Below are positions 34,043 to 43,610 of a stretch of DNA of 64,000 bases, piece by piece (the stretch's first letter is position 1; every line of letters starts with the position of its first letter). A program made the position numbers and the translations under genes. The notes beneath the pieces are model-generated. The model had not been told where the DNA came from. It searched no databases and was given only the letters and a program-made list of their open reading frames with translations. This DNA comes from Simmondsia chinensis (Eukaryota > Streptophyta > Magnoliopsida > Caryophyllales > Simmondsiaceae), in contig JAGTTD010000003.1 in assembly GCA_018398585.1 (NCBI GenBank), positions 9,990,637 to 10,054,636 on the forward strand. Direction: 5' to 3'.

Positions 34043-35116
34043 TGAAGGCCCAAAAAGCAACCTAAGAGGGGGGTGAATTAGGTTCTTTCCTGATAAATGA
34101 AAATTTAAACTTTAAGAACCAAAAAATTAATTAATAGTTGAATCAATGAATATGAAATGCCGAAATTAAAGCCAAGAAAAATAATATACAGAGATTTTTA
34201 TAGCGGTTCACTTCCAACCCGAAAGCTAGTCAACTCCTAAAGTGACTACTCTTAGTCACTTGAGCCTTTTAACTAAGCTTGATGATCCTTTTTAAAACCA
34301 GGCTCAGGATCCAACCTTTACAACTGGTTTTTTTGTACGTAGGCTCAAGACCAACCTTTTACAACTGATCATTTTGTAACGGTAGGCTTATGATCCAACC
34401 TTTTACAACTAATCTTTTTATACGTAGGCTAAAGAACAACATTTTTATAGTGACGTGAATTTTAGTATTTAAAGAATTAAAGAACTCAACTTCTTTACTC
34501 TTTCATGAGTGAATTAACACTTGATCAATCTTAGCCAAAGCTAAGGATATGCTAATTAAGCTCAATGATCAACAATAAAGAGAACTAGTGATGCTCAAGA
34601 AAACTTTAAACAAGAATTCGAAAACAAACCATTAAAGTGCAAGAGTAAGAGCCCTTTTTGAGAGATTTCTTAGATAGTGTTGGAAGTATTGTTTCTTGAT
34701 TTAAAACCAAAGCATTTAACCTCTATATATAGGCTAAGAAAGGCCTAGGAGCCGTTGGGAGCATTTCAAAAAAAATATTTGAAAGAAATCGGGTCCAAAT
34801 TGTAGCCGTTAGAGCCTGTCGGGGGCTCTATGTTGACACACATATGTGTCAACACATGAAAGCTCCAGAGGGCTACTGCATGTTTGTGTGTCGACACATG
34901 CCTTCTGTGTGTCAACAATCACCATACCTGGGTGCATTTTGACGTTTTTGACCATTTAGCTTGATTGATGGGATAATTTTACCATATTAGCTAAGTTGAT
35001 TGATTAATTAATTGATTGCCATATTAGATTAAAATTTTGAATTAATTTCCTACTTTGCTTTGATTATAAAGATAATTTATTGCATAAATCAAGCTAAATT
35101 ATCACCCATTTAAAAC
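34043..35116 (-). repeat. Right LTR part of copia B
   Basis: 1074 bases that follow the A LTR from the TTTAAATGGGTGATAATTTA region (minus strand) to its TTCA end. It includes two palindrome pairs (34830-34860, 34882-34915), a TATA-like TATATATAG (about 34723) and the triplicated GAGCCTACG block (34270-34440). It stops at 35116, where the 3' internal end of A begins. Confidence 0.75.
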
Positions 35117-35136
35117 ACCAAATGTTTGTCATCATC

Positions 35137-35150
35137 AAAAAGGGGGAGAT
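35137..35150 (+). other. Polypurine tract of copia A
   Basis: AAAAAGGGGGAGAT directly before the 3' LTR. The preceding ACACCAAATGTTTGTCATCA (35116-35135) is the last remaining internal sequence of A after element B. Confidence 0.9.
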
Positions 35151-36847
35151 TGTTGGCCCTAAAGCCAATATTATTGCAATTTTGATGATAACAACTATTT
35201 AGAGAATCAGGAGATTTAAATTGTTCTAATCTTGTTTTTAAGTGACTTATAAGAAAGCTAGGAATATCAAGATTAATCATGGATACGAAACTTTCCAAAA
35301 GATGATAAACCAAAAGGAAAAGAGATAAAAGCTAAAAAGAAGATTTATCCAAATTGAAGAGAACGTAATTCGAGTCTGAGCGTCCTAAAGTTAGTTATTT
35401 TTATTCTCTAGGACTTAGGATTGAGATATATCAATTGAGTCCAAGTCTCAATATTGATATGTGATGCTCTTACAAAAAAAATTTTGAAAAAAATTTTAGA
35501 AAGTTGGACCATACCCAGTGCCTTAAGGGGTCCCACCTACGCAGGGTCTGGGGGGCGGATGTACGCAGCCTTCCCCCTTCGGGGTGTTAACCTAAAGAGA
35601 GGCTGTTTCCCAGTGCCCCCAACCCGAGAGTGAGGACTTCCCAGGAGGTCACCCATCCTGGTACTACTCTCGCCTAGGCACACTTAACTTCGGAGTTCTA
35701 ATGGGATCCGGTGATGGCATGTTGGTGCCCTCTTTGGTATTTTAGAAAGTTGATTTATCAAATTTTATTTGAAAAATATTCAAGTCAAAATTAAAACAAT
35801 CTAGCTTATCAATTAAAATACTTTTTAAGATTGGTACTTTGAAAAGTATGATCAAATCAAATAAAGATGGGTGATGATTTAGCTTGATTTATGGAACAAA
35901 TCATTTTTATGATCAAAGTTAAGTGGGAAATAAATTTAAAAAATTGAACAAATATAGCAATCAATCAATTAATTTTTTAACTTAGAAAATGTGATAAAAG
36001 TATCCCACTAATCAAGCAAATTGGTCAAAACGTGTAAATGCACCCAAGTAGATTGAGTGTCGACACACAGATGGTATGTGTCGACACACAGCCGTTGTGT
36101 GTTAACACACAGACTGAAAAAGCTCAAAGTGGTTACTTTTGACTTGATTTCTTTCCAAAACCTTTTCCTAACTTTTAGATCGTCATAATGGCCCTCATTT
36201 TCCTATAAATAGCGCTTGAATGTTTTGGTTGAAAACATCCAAAACTCTCTAAACATTCTGTGATAAAAGGTTCTCTTATATACCTGGGCTTTAAGGGTTT
36301 GTTTTTAAGTTTTGTTTAAAACTTTTATTAGAGCATCACTTGTTCTCTTATTGTTGATCTTTGAGCTTTATTGGCATATTGTTAACTTTGGCTAAGCTTG
36401 TTCAAGTGTCAATTCACTCTTGAAGGAGTGAAGAATTTGAGTGCCTTTATTCTTTCATTGCTTTATTCAAATTTGTTGCATTATAAAAATTGGATCCTGA
36501 GCCTACAGTTACAAAAGGATCAGTTGTAAAAGGTTGATCTTGAGCCTAAGTACAAAAAGACCGGTAGTAAAGGTTGGATCCTGATCCTGTTTTTAAAAAG
36601 GATCATCGAGCTTAGTTAAAGGCTCAAGTGACTAGGAGCAGTCACTTGACAAGTAGACTATCTTCCAGTTTGGAAGTGAACCACTATAAAAATCTTTGTG
36701 CATCCCTTTTATTTTTAGCTTTATCTTTTTCATTTAACATTTATTGTGTAGCTTTTAATTAAATTTTTGGTTCATAAATTAAAAATTTTCATTTATGACT
36801 AAAGAACCTAATTCGTCCCCCCTCTTAGGTTGCAATTTGGACCTTCA
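35151..36847 (+). repeat. 3' LTR of copia A, with a SINE inside
   Basis: TGTTGGCCC...GGACCTTCA, 1697 bp. Subtracting the 232 bp SINE and the 14 bp duplication leaves 1451 bp, close to the 1446 bp 5' LTR. The two LTRs differ at many scattered sites, so A is not recent. Palindromes at 36058-36110 and TATA at 36203. Confidence 0.9.
35507..35738 (-). mobile_element. SINE with a 5S rRNA-derived head
   Basis: 232 bp retroposon on the minus strand. Head (35632-35731): the 5S rRNA core, with CACCGGATCCCATTAGAACT, CCGAAGTTAAGTGTGCC, GGCGAGAGTAGTACCAGGAT and GGGTGACCTCCTGGGAAGTC in order; it holds the internal A-box, intermediate element and C-box of RNA polymerase III promoters. Tail (35507-35625): GGCACTGGGAAACAGCCTCT, GAAGGCTGCGTACATC, CCAGACCCTGCGTAGG, GCACTGGGTATGGTCC, the module also seen in RTE-type copies here. 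Target duplication ATTTTAGAAAGTTG at 35493-35506 and 35739-35752. Confidence 0.92.
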
Positions 36848-36852
36848 CTTTT

Positions 36853-37466
36853 GTAAGGGTGGAGATCACTTGTCTTTAGAGTAGTTAGTCGCATGTAAAA
36901 AGTTAATCGAGTGTTTTAAGTAAAAACATAGTCATGTTGCAACAACCAACAAGGCAAACGTTTATAAATAAAATACCTGAAAATGTTTAGCTTTCAAATT
37001 TAAGTTCTTAACTCAGCTTCGTATCCAAAAAAAAAAAACACAGAACCAAATATCAGTGATAACTGATATACTCAACAGCTTATGAACACACTGAACCCTG
37101 ATCTCCGCTATATATATATCAAAAAACAACAACTATACTTTGCAGGCCATATACAATCTAAAGCACAACCAAAAAAAAAAATGGAGATAGAACTCTCTTA
37201 GAGCCCCTGGTAACACCTAGGTCATATTGGGAGCATATGTTTACTAGAGTAAACTCAATTCAGCACAGACAGTTAAGGTAATGGGAAAGAGAGCAACTCG
37301 AAGTTCCAAACAAGGTTAGTATGATTTAGGGTCTTAAAGTGCAATCCAAACTATGGATAGAAAATCCAAAGCAATTAAACTTCAACATTTAATTCTAATG
37401 TAACTAATTAAATTTTGTATTATATGGAATTCCAAAGTAATGCAAAAGCACACTAACCTTGTTTAC
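36853..37466 (-). other. CACTA 1 intron / non-coding stretch right of copia A
   Basis: Non-coding sequence between the CTTTT duplication of copia A and the exon at 37467. In the CACTA 1 gene model it belongs to the last intron. A-rich tracts occur near 37027 and 37168. Confidence 0.5.
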
Positions 37467-38165
37467 CTTTTTTTTGTCATAGTTGCCATTAGAAAATCTA
37501 TCCGCTCACATACAGATTTCAAGCTTTGTTTTACATCTTTGAGCTCAGCCTCCAACTTCCTATTTGTCTCTTGCTCTTGAGCCAAGAGTGAGCGTTTCAC
37601 ACCAAATTGAGGGACTTTAAGGCCTAACCCATATGTTTTTGCATATCCAATCTTGTCTTCTCTGACAACTTGTACAAAGATTTTTTTGCATTCCTCAACT
37701 CTCGTTGCCTCATTCAGATCCTATGGAAGCTCTTCTAATCTTCTATCAATCTCAGCCTGATATCATATTAATAAATGATCAACATAACTTTTAGAAGTGA
37801 CATGGGAAAAAATTGAAATACAAAATAACTAAAGATAAACCATACTAGAGCAGTGGTAGTTCCAACATCAAGTTTGGATAAAGACTACATTGACCTCCAC
37901 TGGTTGCAACTGTGAAAAGAAAAAGTTGGTCAACCTCTAAACACTCTTAATCCATGGCTTTCTAATGAAGAATGAGAAGTATATAGTTCTAAGAACTATC
38001 TAAAACAATTAATTTTTTGCATGTTTAAACATTAAAGAATGCAAGAACATTTACCTTCACTTCTCCACCAAGACGAGCTTCGGATGCCTGCAACATGGCA
38101 TCTACAATCTTCTTAAGATTCCTTTTGTAACCTTCTATGGAAGTCTTTGAACATTGTAAAACCTC
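37467..38165 (-). pseudogene. CACTA 1 gene, Transposase_24-like exons
   Basis: Two minus-strand exons with proper splice sites. Exon 38055-38165 follows an acceptor (TTGTCAG), reads SIEGYKRNLKKIVDAMLQAS then EARLGGEVK and ends at a GTAAAT donor. Exon 37467-37756 follows ATATCAG, reads AEIDRRLEELP, a TAG codon, then DKIGYAKTYGLGLKVPQFG and a coiled coil (EQETNRKLEAELKDVKQSL) up to a GTAAAC donor. The GYAKTYGLG block followed by a coiled coil is typical of the C-terminus of plant Transposase_24 (PTTA/En-Spm) proteins. A small exon may lie near 37890-37912. Confidence 0.7.
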
Positions 38166-38816
38166 CTGACAATACTACGTTATGATATAAAATGAAAAAC
38201 TAATTGGTAGAACAAAATGCTAACATTCAATCCTAGTCTAATCATTCAAATACAAAAATTTTGTTATAAGCATATAAAGATGTTGATAACATATCCCCTC
38301 AAACTTTAATATGAATCAACAACTCAAATTCACTACACAAACACCAAAGCAAATCAAAAGCTAAAAAACATGATAAAAACACAACTAATCATCATGAAGC
38401 ATCAAACAACATAATCTAATGCACTAGACTCATTGAAATCTACATTTAAGAGAAGAAATAGCTTAAAACACCATATACTTAGTTCATATTTTCTCAAAAT
38501 CAAGTAAAAGCAAACTAATGATTATAGCATACATGAAACTAACACTACACTAAACATTAATAGATTAGGTAATCATATATTGAACTATTCAATCCTCAAC
38601 AAATTGACAGTAATCTTATATTAAACTACTCAATTTTCAACAAATTGACAAGAATCTTACATTAACCCTATTTTATTACAACATAACCCTATTTTGTACC
38701 TGAAACAAGAGAAGGATGAGAAGAAAGAGCGAAGATCTAAAGATAATACAGCTGCTCTGGAAAAACAAATGAAAAAGCAATTTGTAATAACAAATGAAAT
38801 AGCAATTTGAGGCTTA

Positions 38817-39290
38817 TCATAGAAGTATCAAGGTAGATGAAGAAGAGAGCCACCCGAGCGAGGAGACCGCAGGTCTAATGACGGGAGATGATGCAGTGGT
38901 CGACTCGTCACCAGCAGTAGCCTTGCTACCGGCAACGCCAGAGGTGGGAGATGATCGGAAGCCAGAACCTCGAAATCCGATCGAGAACAGAGAGGCCAGA
39001 GATCTGGGAAAAGGGGCGATTGGACCAAGTATCGGATGCCAGGACCACCCGGTGTAAACGAGAAGCCGTCGATCGTCGTCGAGGAGCCACCACCACCGGT
39101 CGTGGTCGAGGAGCCACCGGCTTGGAGTGCTCTGGTCTTCTTCACTGAGGAGGACGATGCAGTGATGATCGAGGTTGTCCATCACCATTACCTCCAGTCT
39201 GGTCTAATTCACCACCACCGCCTCGTCCTGGCGGCAGCCGCCGTCCACTAGCCGTCGCCACCCGAGCCTGACATTGCTAGGGTTTGGCCT
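38817..39290 (-). pseudogene. GC-rich 5' exon of the CACTA 1 gene
   Basis: The only strongly GC-rich block of CACTA 1, with CpG-rich sequence and several overlapping open frames on both strands, for example 38817-39188 on the minus strand. The frames are Ser/Arg-rich and show no domain. Its position upstream of the minus-strand exons, near the right terminus, suggests a promoter-proximal exon or leader. CACTA 2 has a like block at 47642-47833. The true frame is not known. Confidence 0.45.
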
Positions 39291-40059
39291 GTGTGGGGGT
39301 TTTCGCAGATAGGGAAGGGTGAAAAATTGGTTTGGGGGTTTAGTTACGATATTTACCATTTTGCCTCTGAGCTGTACTTAAATATTTTAGTATTTGATCC
39401 TAGTGAGTTATTAACTCCAGTATTAATACCTAAATCCTTGGGGACAAGGATCTTTATATGGGGAAGGTATTGATACAATATAAACTATGGTACTTAAGAG
39501 AGGCATAACTTAGGTATAAAAATATATTTTAGGTTTTTAATTACAATGATACTCCTCCCCTTACTCTATATATAGAGAGAGTTAGAGGTAGAAGAAGAGG
39601 CATGATGAAAAATATGCTAACTTTATATCTCTCCCTAATTTCTCTTTGACTCTCCCCCTTACTATCTTATTTTGTTTCTCCCCCTTCCTATTTTATGCTA
39701 CTATCAATGTAACCTCTCCCTTTTTAGGAATTATCTATACAAATAAGAGCATTTGATATGTTTAAGGGTTTGATAAGGTTTTGGTCTTTATAAGGTTTCG
39801 AGGAGTAGAGACCGAGAGAGAAAGCGAGATAGGACAGCAAAAGCGAGCGAGCCAAGAGACGAGAGAGGAGAACATTAATTTTTTGTACTTAAAATTAAGT
39901 ATTATAATAAATATTAATGAAATTTTTTGTACTCAAAATTGAGAGGTTCAGTGGGAACTTTCGCACTCAAAATTTTGTGAATTGATATAAATTTTAAAAT
40001 TTTGCCAATATAAGTTTATGTTATGTATTAAAATTAATATAATTGAATTATCTATGTGC
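39291..40059. other. Non-coding sequence of CACTA 1
   Basis: No coding signal. A CTCTATATATAGAG palindrome lies at 39562-39575, and AAATTTTTTGTACTCAAAATTG-type short repeats occur at 39880-39945. Confidence 0.45.
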
Positions 40060-40071
40060 CTTTGATAAATT

Positions 40072-40205
40072 GCTTCAGGTCGGGGATCCTCGGAAACGGC
40101 CTCTTTTCCACCCGAAAGGAGGAACACTGCGTACACACATCCCCGCAGACCCTGCTTATCGCGAGAGCCATCATGACACTGGGACTATTGTTGTTGCTAT
40201 TGTTT
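40072..40205 (+). mobile_element. Short retroposon with RTE-type 3' tail
   Basis: 134 bp: GCTTCAGGTCGGGGATCCTC, then GGAAACGGCCTCTTTTCC, AACACTGCGTACACACATCC, GCAGACCCTGCTTATC and a GACACTGGGACTATTGTTGT-TGCTATTG end. Target duplication CTTTGATAAATT (40060-40071 and 40206-40217). It shares the tail module of the 5S-headed SINE and of the LINE fragment, with a GTTGTT-type end typical of RTE. It is either a 5'-truncated LINE or a truncated SINE. Confidence 0.85.
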
Positions 40206-40217
40206 CTTTGATAAATT

Positions 40218-40510
40218 ATATTTTATTTTTTTAAAACGTAATATTGGAGGGAAGTGAAAAATTCGTTTTTTAGCTCATAAGGTATAAATTTTTTTTTATT
40301 AAAATAGCATTACCAATAAATAAAACGTGTACTGTTGCTAATGATATATACAATACCAACAGATTGGTTTTTTTGTTACAAAAGGGGTCAATCCTACATG
40401 CCATATGTATCAGATTTTGCATTTGAAACAAAAAAATTTTTTTTGTTGCTATTGGTATATCTATTGTAACAGAAAATTTTCTAGTTTGTTGCTATTGGTC
40501 AGTTGCTTTA
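40218..40510. repeat. Subterminal repeats of CACTA 1, right end
   Basis: Several GTTGCTATTGGT / GTTGCTAATGATA units and TTTTTGTTAC motifs facing the TIR at 40514. They match the left-end array at 19393-19795. Confidence 0.75.
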
Positions 40511-40517
40511 AGTGAAT

Positions 40518-41480
40518 CTTAGTTGTTAGAAATACATGTGAACTTTCTGCTCTAACATGTATTTTAGACTCTTTTAGTGTGTCTTGATTATGAATGTGTC
40601 ATTGAGCAGGTATTGTTGCCATTTATATAATGACGTCACCAGTGCGAGACGCTCCTTTTCATACACAGAGAGTAACTATTACTTGGAGTTCAATGACTTG
40701 CTGATGAAGGTTAGAGGATGGCCCCCCGAATCACGACAGCTCCTATCTCTGTGTTGCAAGCATCTACTTCAATGGTAAATGGCTTAGAGAAATCTAGGAG
40801 AGTTAAGACTAGAGCTGAGCTTACAGGCTTCTTCAATTTAGTAAAAGGCAATTTTCCATCTTCAATCCACACCCACTTGTCCTTCTTTAAGAGTTCAGTG
40901 AGAGGCTTAGCTAAAACTTCATAGCCTTTGATGAACCTCCTACAGTAACCAGTTAGGCCAAAATCTTAGGATTAGTTGCAACTCCCTCAGCAGATATGAT
41001 ATGCCTCACGTATTCAATTGGGTTACAGCAAATGAGCATTTACTTTCCTTTGCAAAGAGCTGGTGTTTCTTCAATTGATCAAAGACTAGCTTAAAGTGCT
41101 TTAGGTGATCCTCCATATTAGCACGGTAGATTTGGATGTCATCAAAGAAGACTAAGACAAATCTTCTCAGATAAGGAGTAAAAATGGAGTTCATAAGGAC
41201 CTGGAAAGTAGATGGAGCATTAGTAAGCACAAAAGGCATCACTAGGAACACAAAATGCCCAAAGTGGGTTCTGAAAGTGTCTTCTGAACATCCTTAACAT
41301 CCATTCTTATCTAGTAATACCCTGATCTGAGATCAATCTTGGAGAAGAGCTTTGTAGCCCCTAGTTCATCCAGTAGCTCCTCTACAAGTGGTATGCGAAA
41401 TTTATCCTTAACTGTGGCTTAATTTAGCCCTTTGTAATCCACACACCCTCCATCCTTCATACCTTTTTTTAACCAAGACT
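40518..41480 (-). pseudogene. Gypsy G reverse transcriptase and RNase H N-part
   Basis: The minus strand reads [24 protein letters not shown] residues (about 41300), then FLVMPFVLTNAPSTFQVLMN and RRFVLVFFDDIQIY (41006-41251) with the catalytic FFDD. Then GYYRRFIKGYEVLAKPLTEL near 40890-40950, KWVWIEDGKLPFTKLK, and the RNase H start ending in KSLKYMLEQKVH. The reading frame is broken by indels and a stop (about 40560-40580), then by CACTA 1. Confidence 0.85.
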
Positions 41481-41639
41481 ACAATAGAGGCATAGGGACT
41501 AGTGTTATGCTGAATGTACCCTTTGCTCCATAATTCTTAGACCATCTCTTCAGTCAAATCCTTTTGTAGAATAGGTATCTGTAAGGCCTCTTGTTGACAG
41601 GCTATGTCCCCTCTATAAGGTTTATCCTCTGATCAAAGG

Positions 41640-42230
41640 TTTGTTTATGAAGAGGGAGCTGTTGAGGTTCCTAAAAATTGAAAGCATTATGTTTCAGAAG
41701 ATATGTGACTACTTCAGGAATGGCATGTTGTAGCTTGTCCAAGTCCATTCCCAACATCATTAATTCTGTACTGGGCCCTTGACCAGTCTTGGGAATTACT
41801 TGCACTAATGCAAGGAATGTTGCACTTGTAATAGCTTTGTTAATGGCCTTGGCTCCCACAGTCTTGCAAGCATTGGTACCTTCTCCTCTCAACCCTTAGT
41901 GCTTGCCCTCAAATGTAAAGGCCATTGTAAGCTCCTTGAAATTGCATTTGAGATCTCCCAGAGTTGATAGCCATTTTATTCTCAACACTATGTCACATCG
42001 ACCCAAGGGAATTAGAGGGAAATCTGATTGACCAGAGTTTGCTTGCATTTTACATGAGAGGAGTTTACATTGGGTGTTGCAACTCAAGTTGACATCAGCT
42101 ATAGCCATAGATATTGGATTTATTGAGTTCAGGTTGCATCAAAATTTAGAGGCTAATGTGGAATCTATGAAGTTGTATGTTAAGCCTAATTCAATAAGTA
42201 TATGTATTGGCTTGCTCCTTAAGGATCCAG
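41640..42230 (-). pseudogene. Gypsy G protease region
   Basis: Minus strand from 42230: PIHILIELGLTYNFID is the retropepsin active-site region, but the DSG/DTG triplet is replaced by ELG, so the protease is inactive. It continues SMAIADVNLSCNTQCKLLSC, IPLGRCDIVLRIKWLSTLGD and LKCNFKELTMAF, the standard continuation in plant gypsy elements. A stop at 41896 and a frame change separate it from the RT. Confidence 0.85.
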
Positions 42231-43430
42231 TTATCCTCAAGGTCTAATAGTGAGGAGCTCCAGAGAAGGCATGTAATGAAATTTGAGCAGTAGGTTCCAT
42301 CTCCATCTCCTCTTCAGTTAGTTGGCTCAAAATCTTTAGTGACCTCGTCCTTATCTTCAACTTCCATCTTAATGACAAAGAGCTGTGACCCTTTATTCTT
42401 GCATTTATGCCGTGGTTCAAACCTTTCAAACCTTTCATCACACAAGTTATACAACCCTTTAGCTCTTTCTCTTGTAGCTTAGCCTTGGATAGGGTTCTTT
42501 GAGGTCTAATTGCCGCTAGAGTGTTTGGGGTACGACACATGTTTCTGGTGTATACTAGACCATTTCTGTGGGGGGTTTTGAGTTAAGGGATGCAATGTTT
42601 TTCGAGTGGTGGGAGTGGGTAGCAAAGGGACCTTAGAATATCTCAATCATTTGGCTAATGCTTCCACTTTAGCCTCGGCTAATTTGGCCAAACAAGTTAC
42701 ATGTTACAAGGTCGCCAGCCACCTGGACCTCACCTTCAATTCAAGATCATCATGCAATCTAATCATGAAACAGCTAACAAGTTAAGTTTCATTCAGATCA
42801 GATCTAACAGCAATAGTGCCAAATTTAGCTAAATAATCCTTCACAGAGCCATCCTACCTCAAACTCATAAAATCCAAAACTGGATTCTCATAAGCACTTC
42901 CGAACCTGACCCTTGGGGCACTCACACACTCAGTCCAAGGAATTAGAGTAGGATCTACTCTATTTTGCATATACTTCTAGTGCCATTGCAATGCAAAGCC
43001 CCTCAAATGAATAGAGACTAATCTAACCTTAGCATAATCAGGGATGTTATCAATCAAGAAGTACTGCCCACACATGTATAACCACCTATTTACATCCTCT
43101 CCATAAAATACTAGAAAATCTACCTCGCTTAGCCTAACAGAATACAGATTGTTACCTCCTTGATGCATCAGATTTTGATATAAACTCACCAAATTGGAGG
43201 CACTTGGTATTCGATCCACCTTCCAGTACCCCTCCTCTATCACCAGTTCGACTTTGCTACAATACCATAGCAATGATCATCTCCCTAAGCTCCTGTATCA
43301 ACGTCTTCAGTTCACCAACCGAATGCTCTACCACTTCATTGGTGGATCTAATTTTCAATGTCAAGGTCTCTTCCACCTTTCATATTCCAACAAGGATCGA
43401 GTATTCTCAGCCATTTACAGATCGAATTAG
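42231..43430 (-). pseudogene. gag of gypsy G
   Basis: 42977-43273 holds the retrotransposon gag core: VRLSEVDFLVFYGEDVNRWL, MCGQYFLIDN and VRLVSIHLRGFALQWH. At 42244-42540, IRPQRTLSKAKLQE is followed by a broken nucleocapsid-type block (CDERFERF...HKCKNKG in a neighbouring frame). The N-terminal start near 43400 is not certain. Several shifts separate the parts. Confidence 0.8.
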
Positions 43431-43610
43431 TTACAAACACAATACTCAAGCTTATAAAGTAGGTAAGCCAAAAAAAAAAAAAGTAAAAAGAAAAAAAAAG
43501 AAAATGTATTGCTAAAAATAAGAAGTATTATTTAAAAACTAAAAATAGTATAACTCAAGCATGTGCTTGCTCCCGCCAAAAATCCCAAGTACGAGTTACA
43601 TACTGTATCA
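43431..43610 (-). repeat. 5' LTR of gypsy G (3' end deleted)
   Basis: On the minus strand it starts TGATACAGTATGTAACTC and follows the 17510-17771 LTR until about 43431; the last ~80 bp and the primer site are missing and gag sequence follows. A (purine) slippage tract lies at 43470-43505. Confidence 0.65.

Larger units (their letters stand above)
28803..35116 (-). mobile_element. Copia element B, inverted relative inside A (damaged)
   Basis: Minus-strand element of the same family as A, with its own polypurine tract (29569-29582), decayed pol (about 30240-32400), gag (32830-33960), primer site (34029-34040) and LTR parts on both sides. Neither LTR is complete: the left copy lacks the 3' half and the right copy lacks about 375 bp of its 5' end. 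It sits between the env-like frame and the 3' polypurine tract of A. No target duplication was found, so rearrangement rather than simple insertion is possible. Confidence 0.75.
20157..36847 (+). mobile_element. Copia element A, SIRE/Maximus-like, with env-like region
   Basis: Full outline: 5' LTR 20157-21602, initiator tRNA-Met primer site, gag with coiled coil, protease, integrase, RT, RNase H, an extra 3' reading frame (27822-28250), polypurine tract 35137-35150 and 3' LTR 35151-36847. Target duplication CTTTT at 20152-20156 and 36848-36852. The long LTRs, large coiled-coil gag and additional frame after pol match the SIRE/Maximus lineage. Three later insertions lie within it: a solo LTR in the leader, the inverted element B, and a SINE in the 3' LTR. 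Confidence 0.9.
19377..40514 (-). mobile_element. CACTA transposon 1 (21 kb with nested copia A)
   Basis: The left end TAGTACAAAAAAAGTGGCC and the right end, reverse complement CACTTAAAGCAACTGACC, are degenerate forms of the plant CACTA terminus CACTACAAAAAAAGTGGCC. A 3 bp duplication AAT (19374-19376 and 40515-40517) matches the superfamily, and removing the element restores the codons of gypsy RNase H. Both ends carry arrays of GTTGCTATTGG/AGCAAC subterminal repeats. Without copia A (16.7 kb) it is about 4.4 kb. A minus-strand gene resembling Transposase_24 runs from about 39290 to 20019. Confidence 0.85.
17510..43610 (-). mobile_element. Ty3/gypsy element G, split by a 21 kb CACTA insertion
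   Basis: Minus-strand gypsy element. gag, protease and RT/RNase H lie at 40518-43430, and the rest of RNase H, integrase and a chromodomain-like tail lie at 17820-19373. The domain order PR-RT-RNaseH-IN is the gypsy order. The break falls inside RNase H, and removing 19377-40514 plus one copy of the AAT duplication rejoins the reading frame. The LTRs (17510-17771 and the damaged 43431-43610) share the block beginning TGATACAGTATGTAACTC on the minus strand. All genes are broken. Confidence 0.85.

Noticed and set aside
35632..35731. A functional 5S rRNA gene
   Set aside because: The 5' end is altered, the mature 3' end is replaced by a SINE tail without the usual T-run terminator, and the whole unit is bounded by a target duplication.
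38817..39251. Host gene suggested by the GC-rich open frames
   Set aside because: Several frames on both strands are open, none has a domain, and the block lies inside CACTA 1; treated as a leader or first exon of the element gene.
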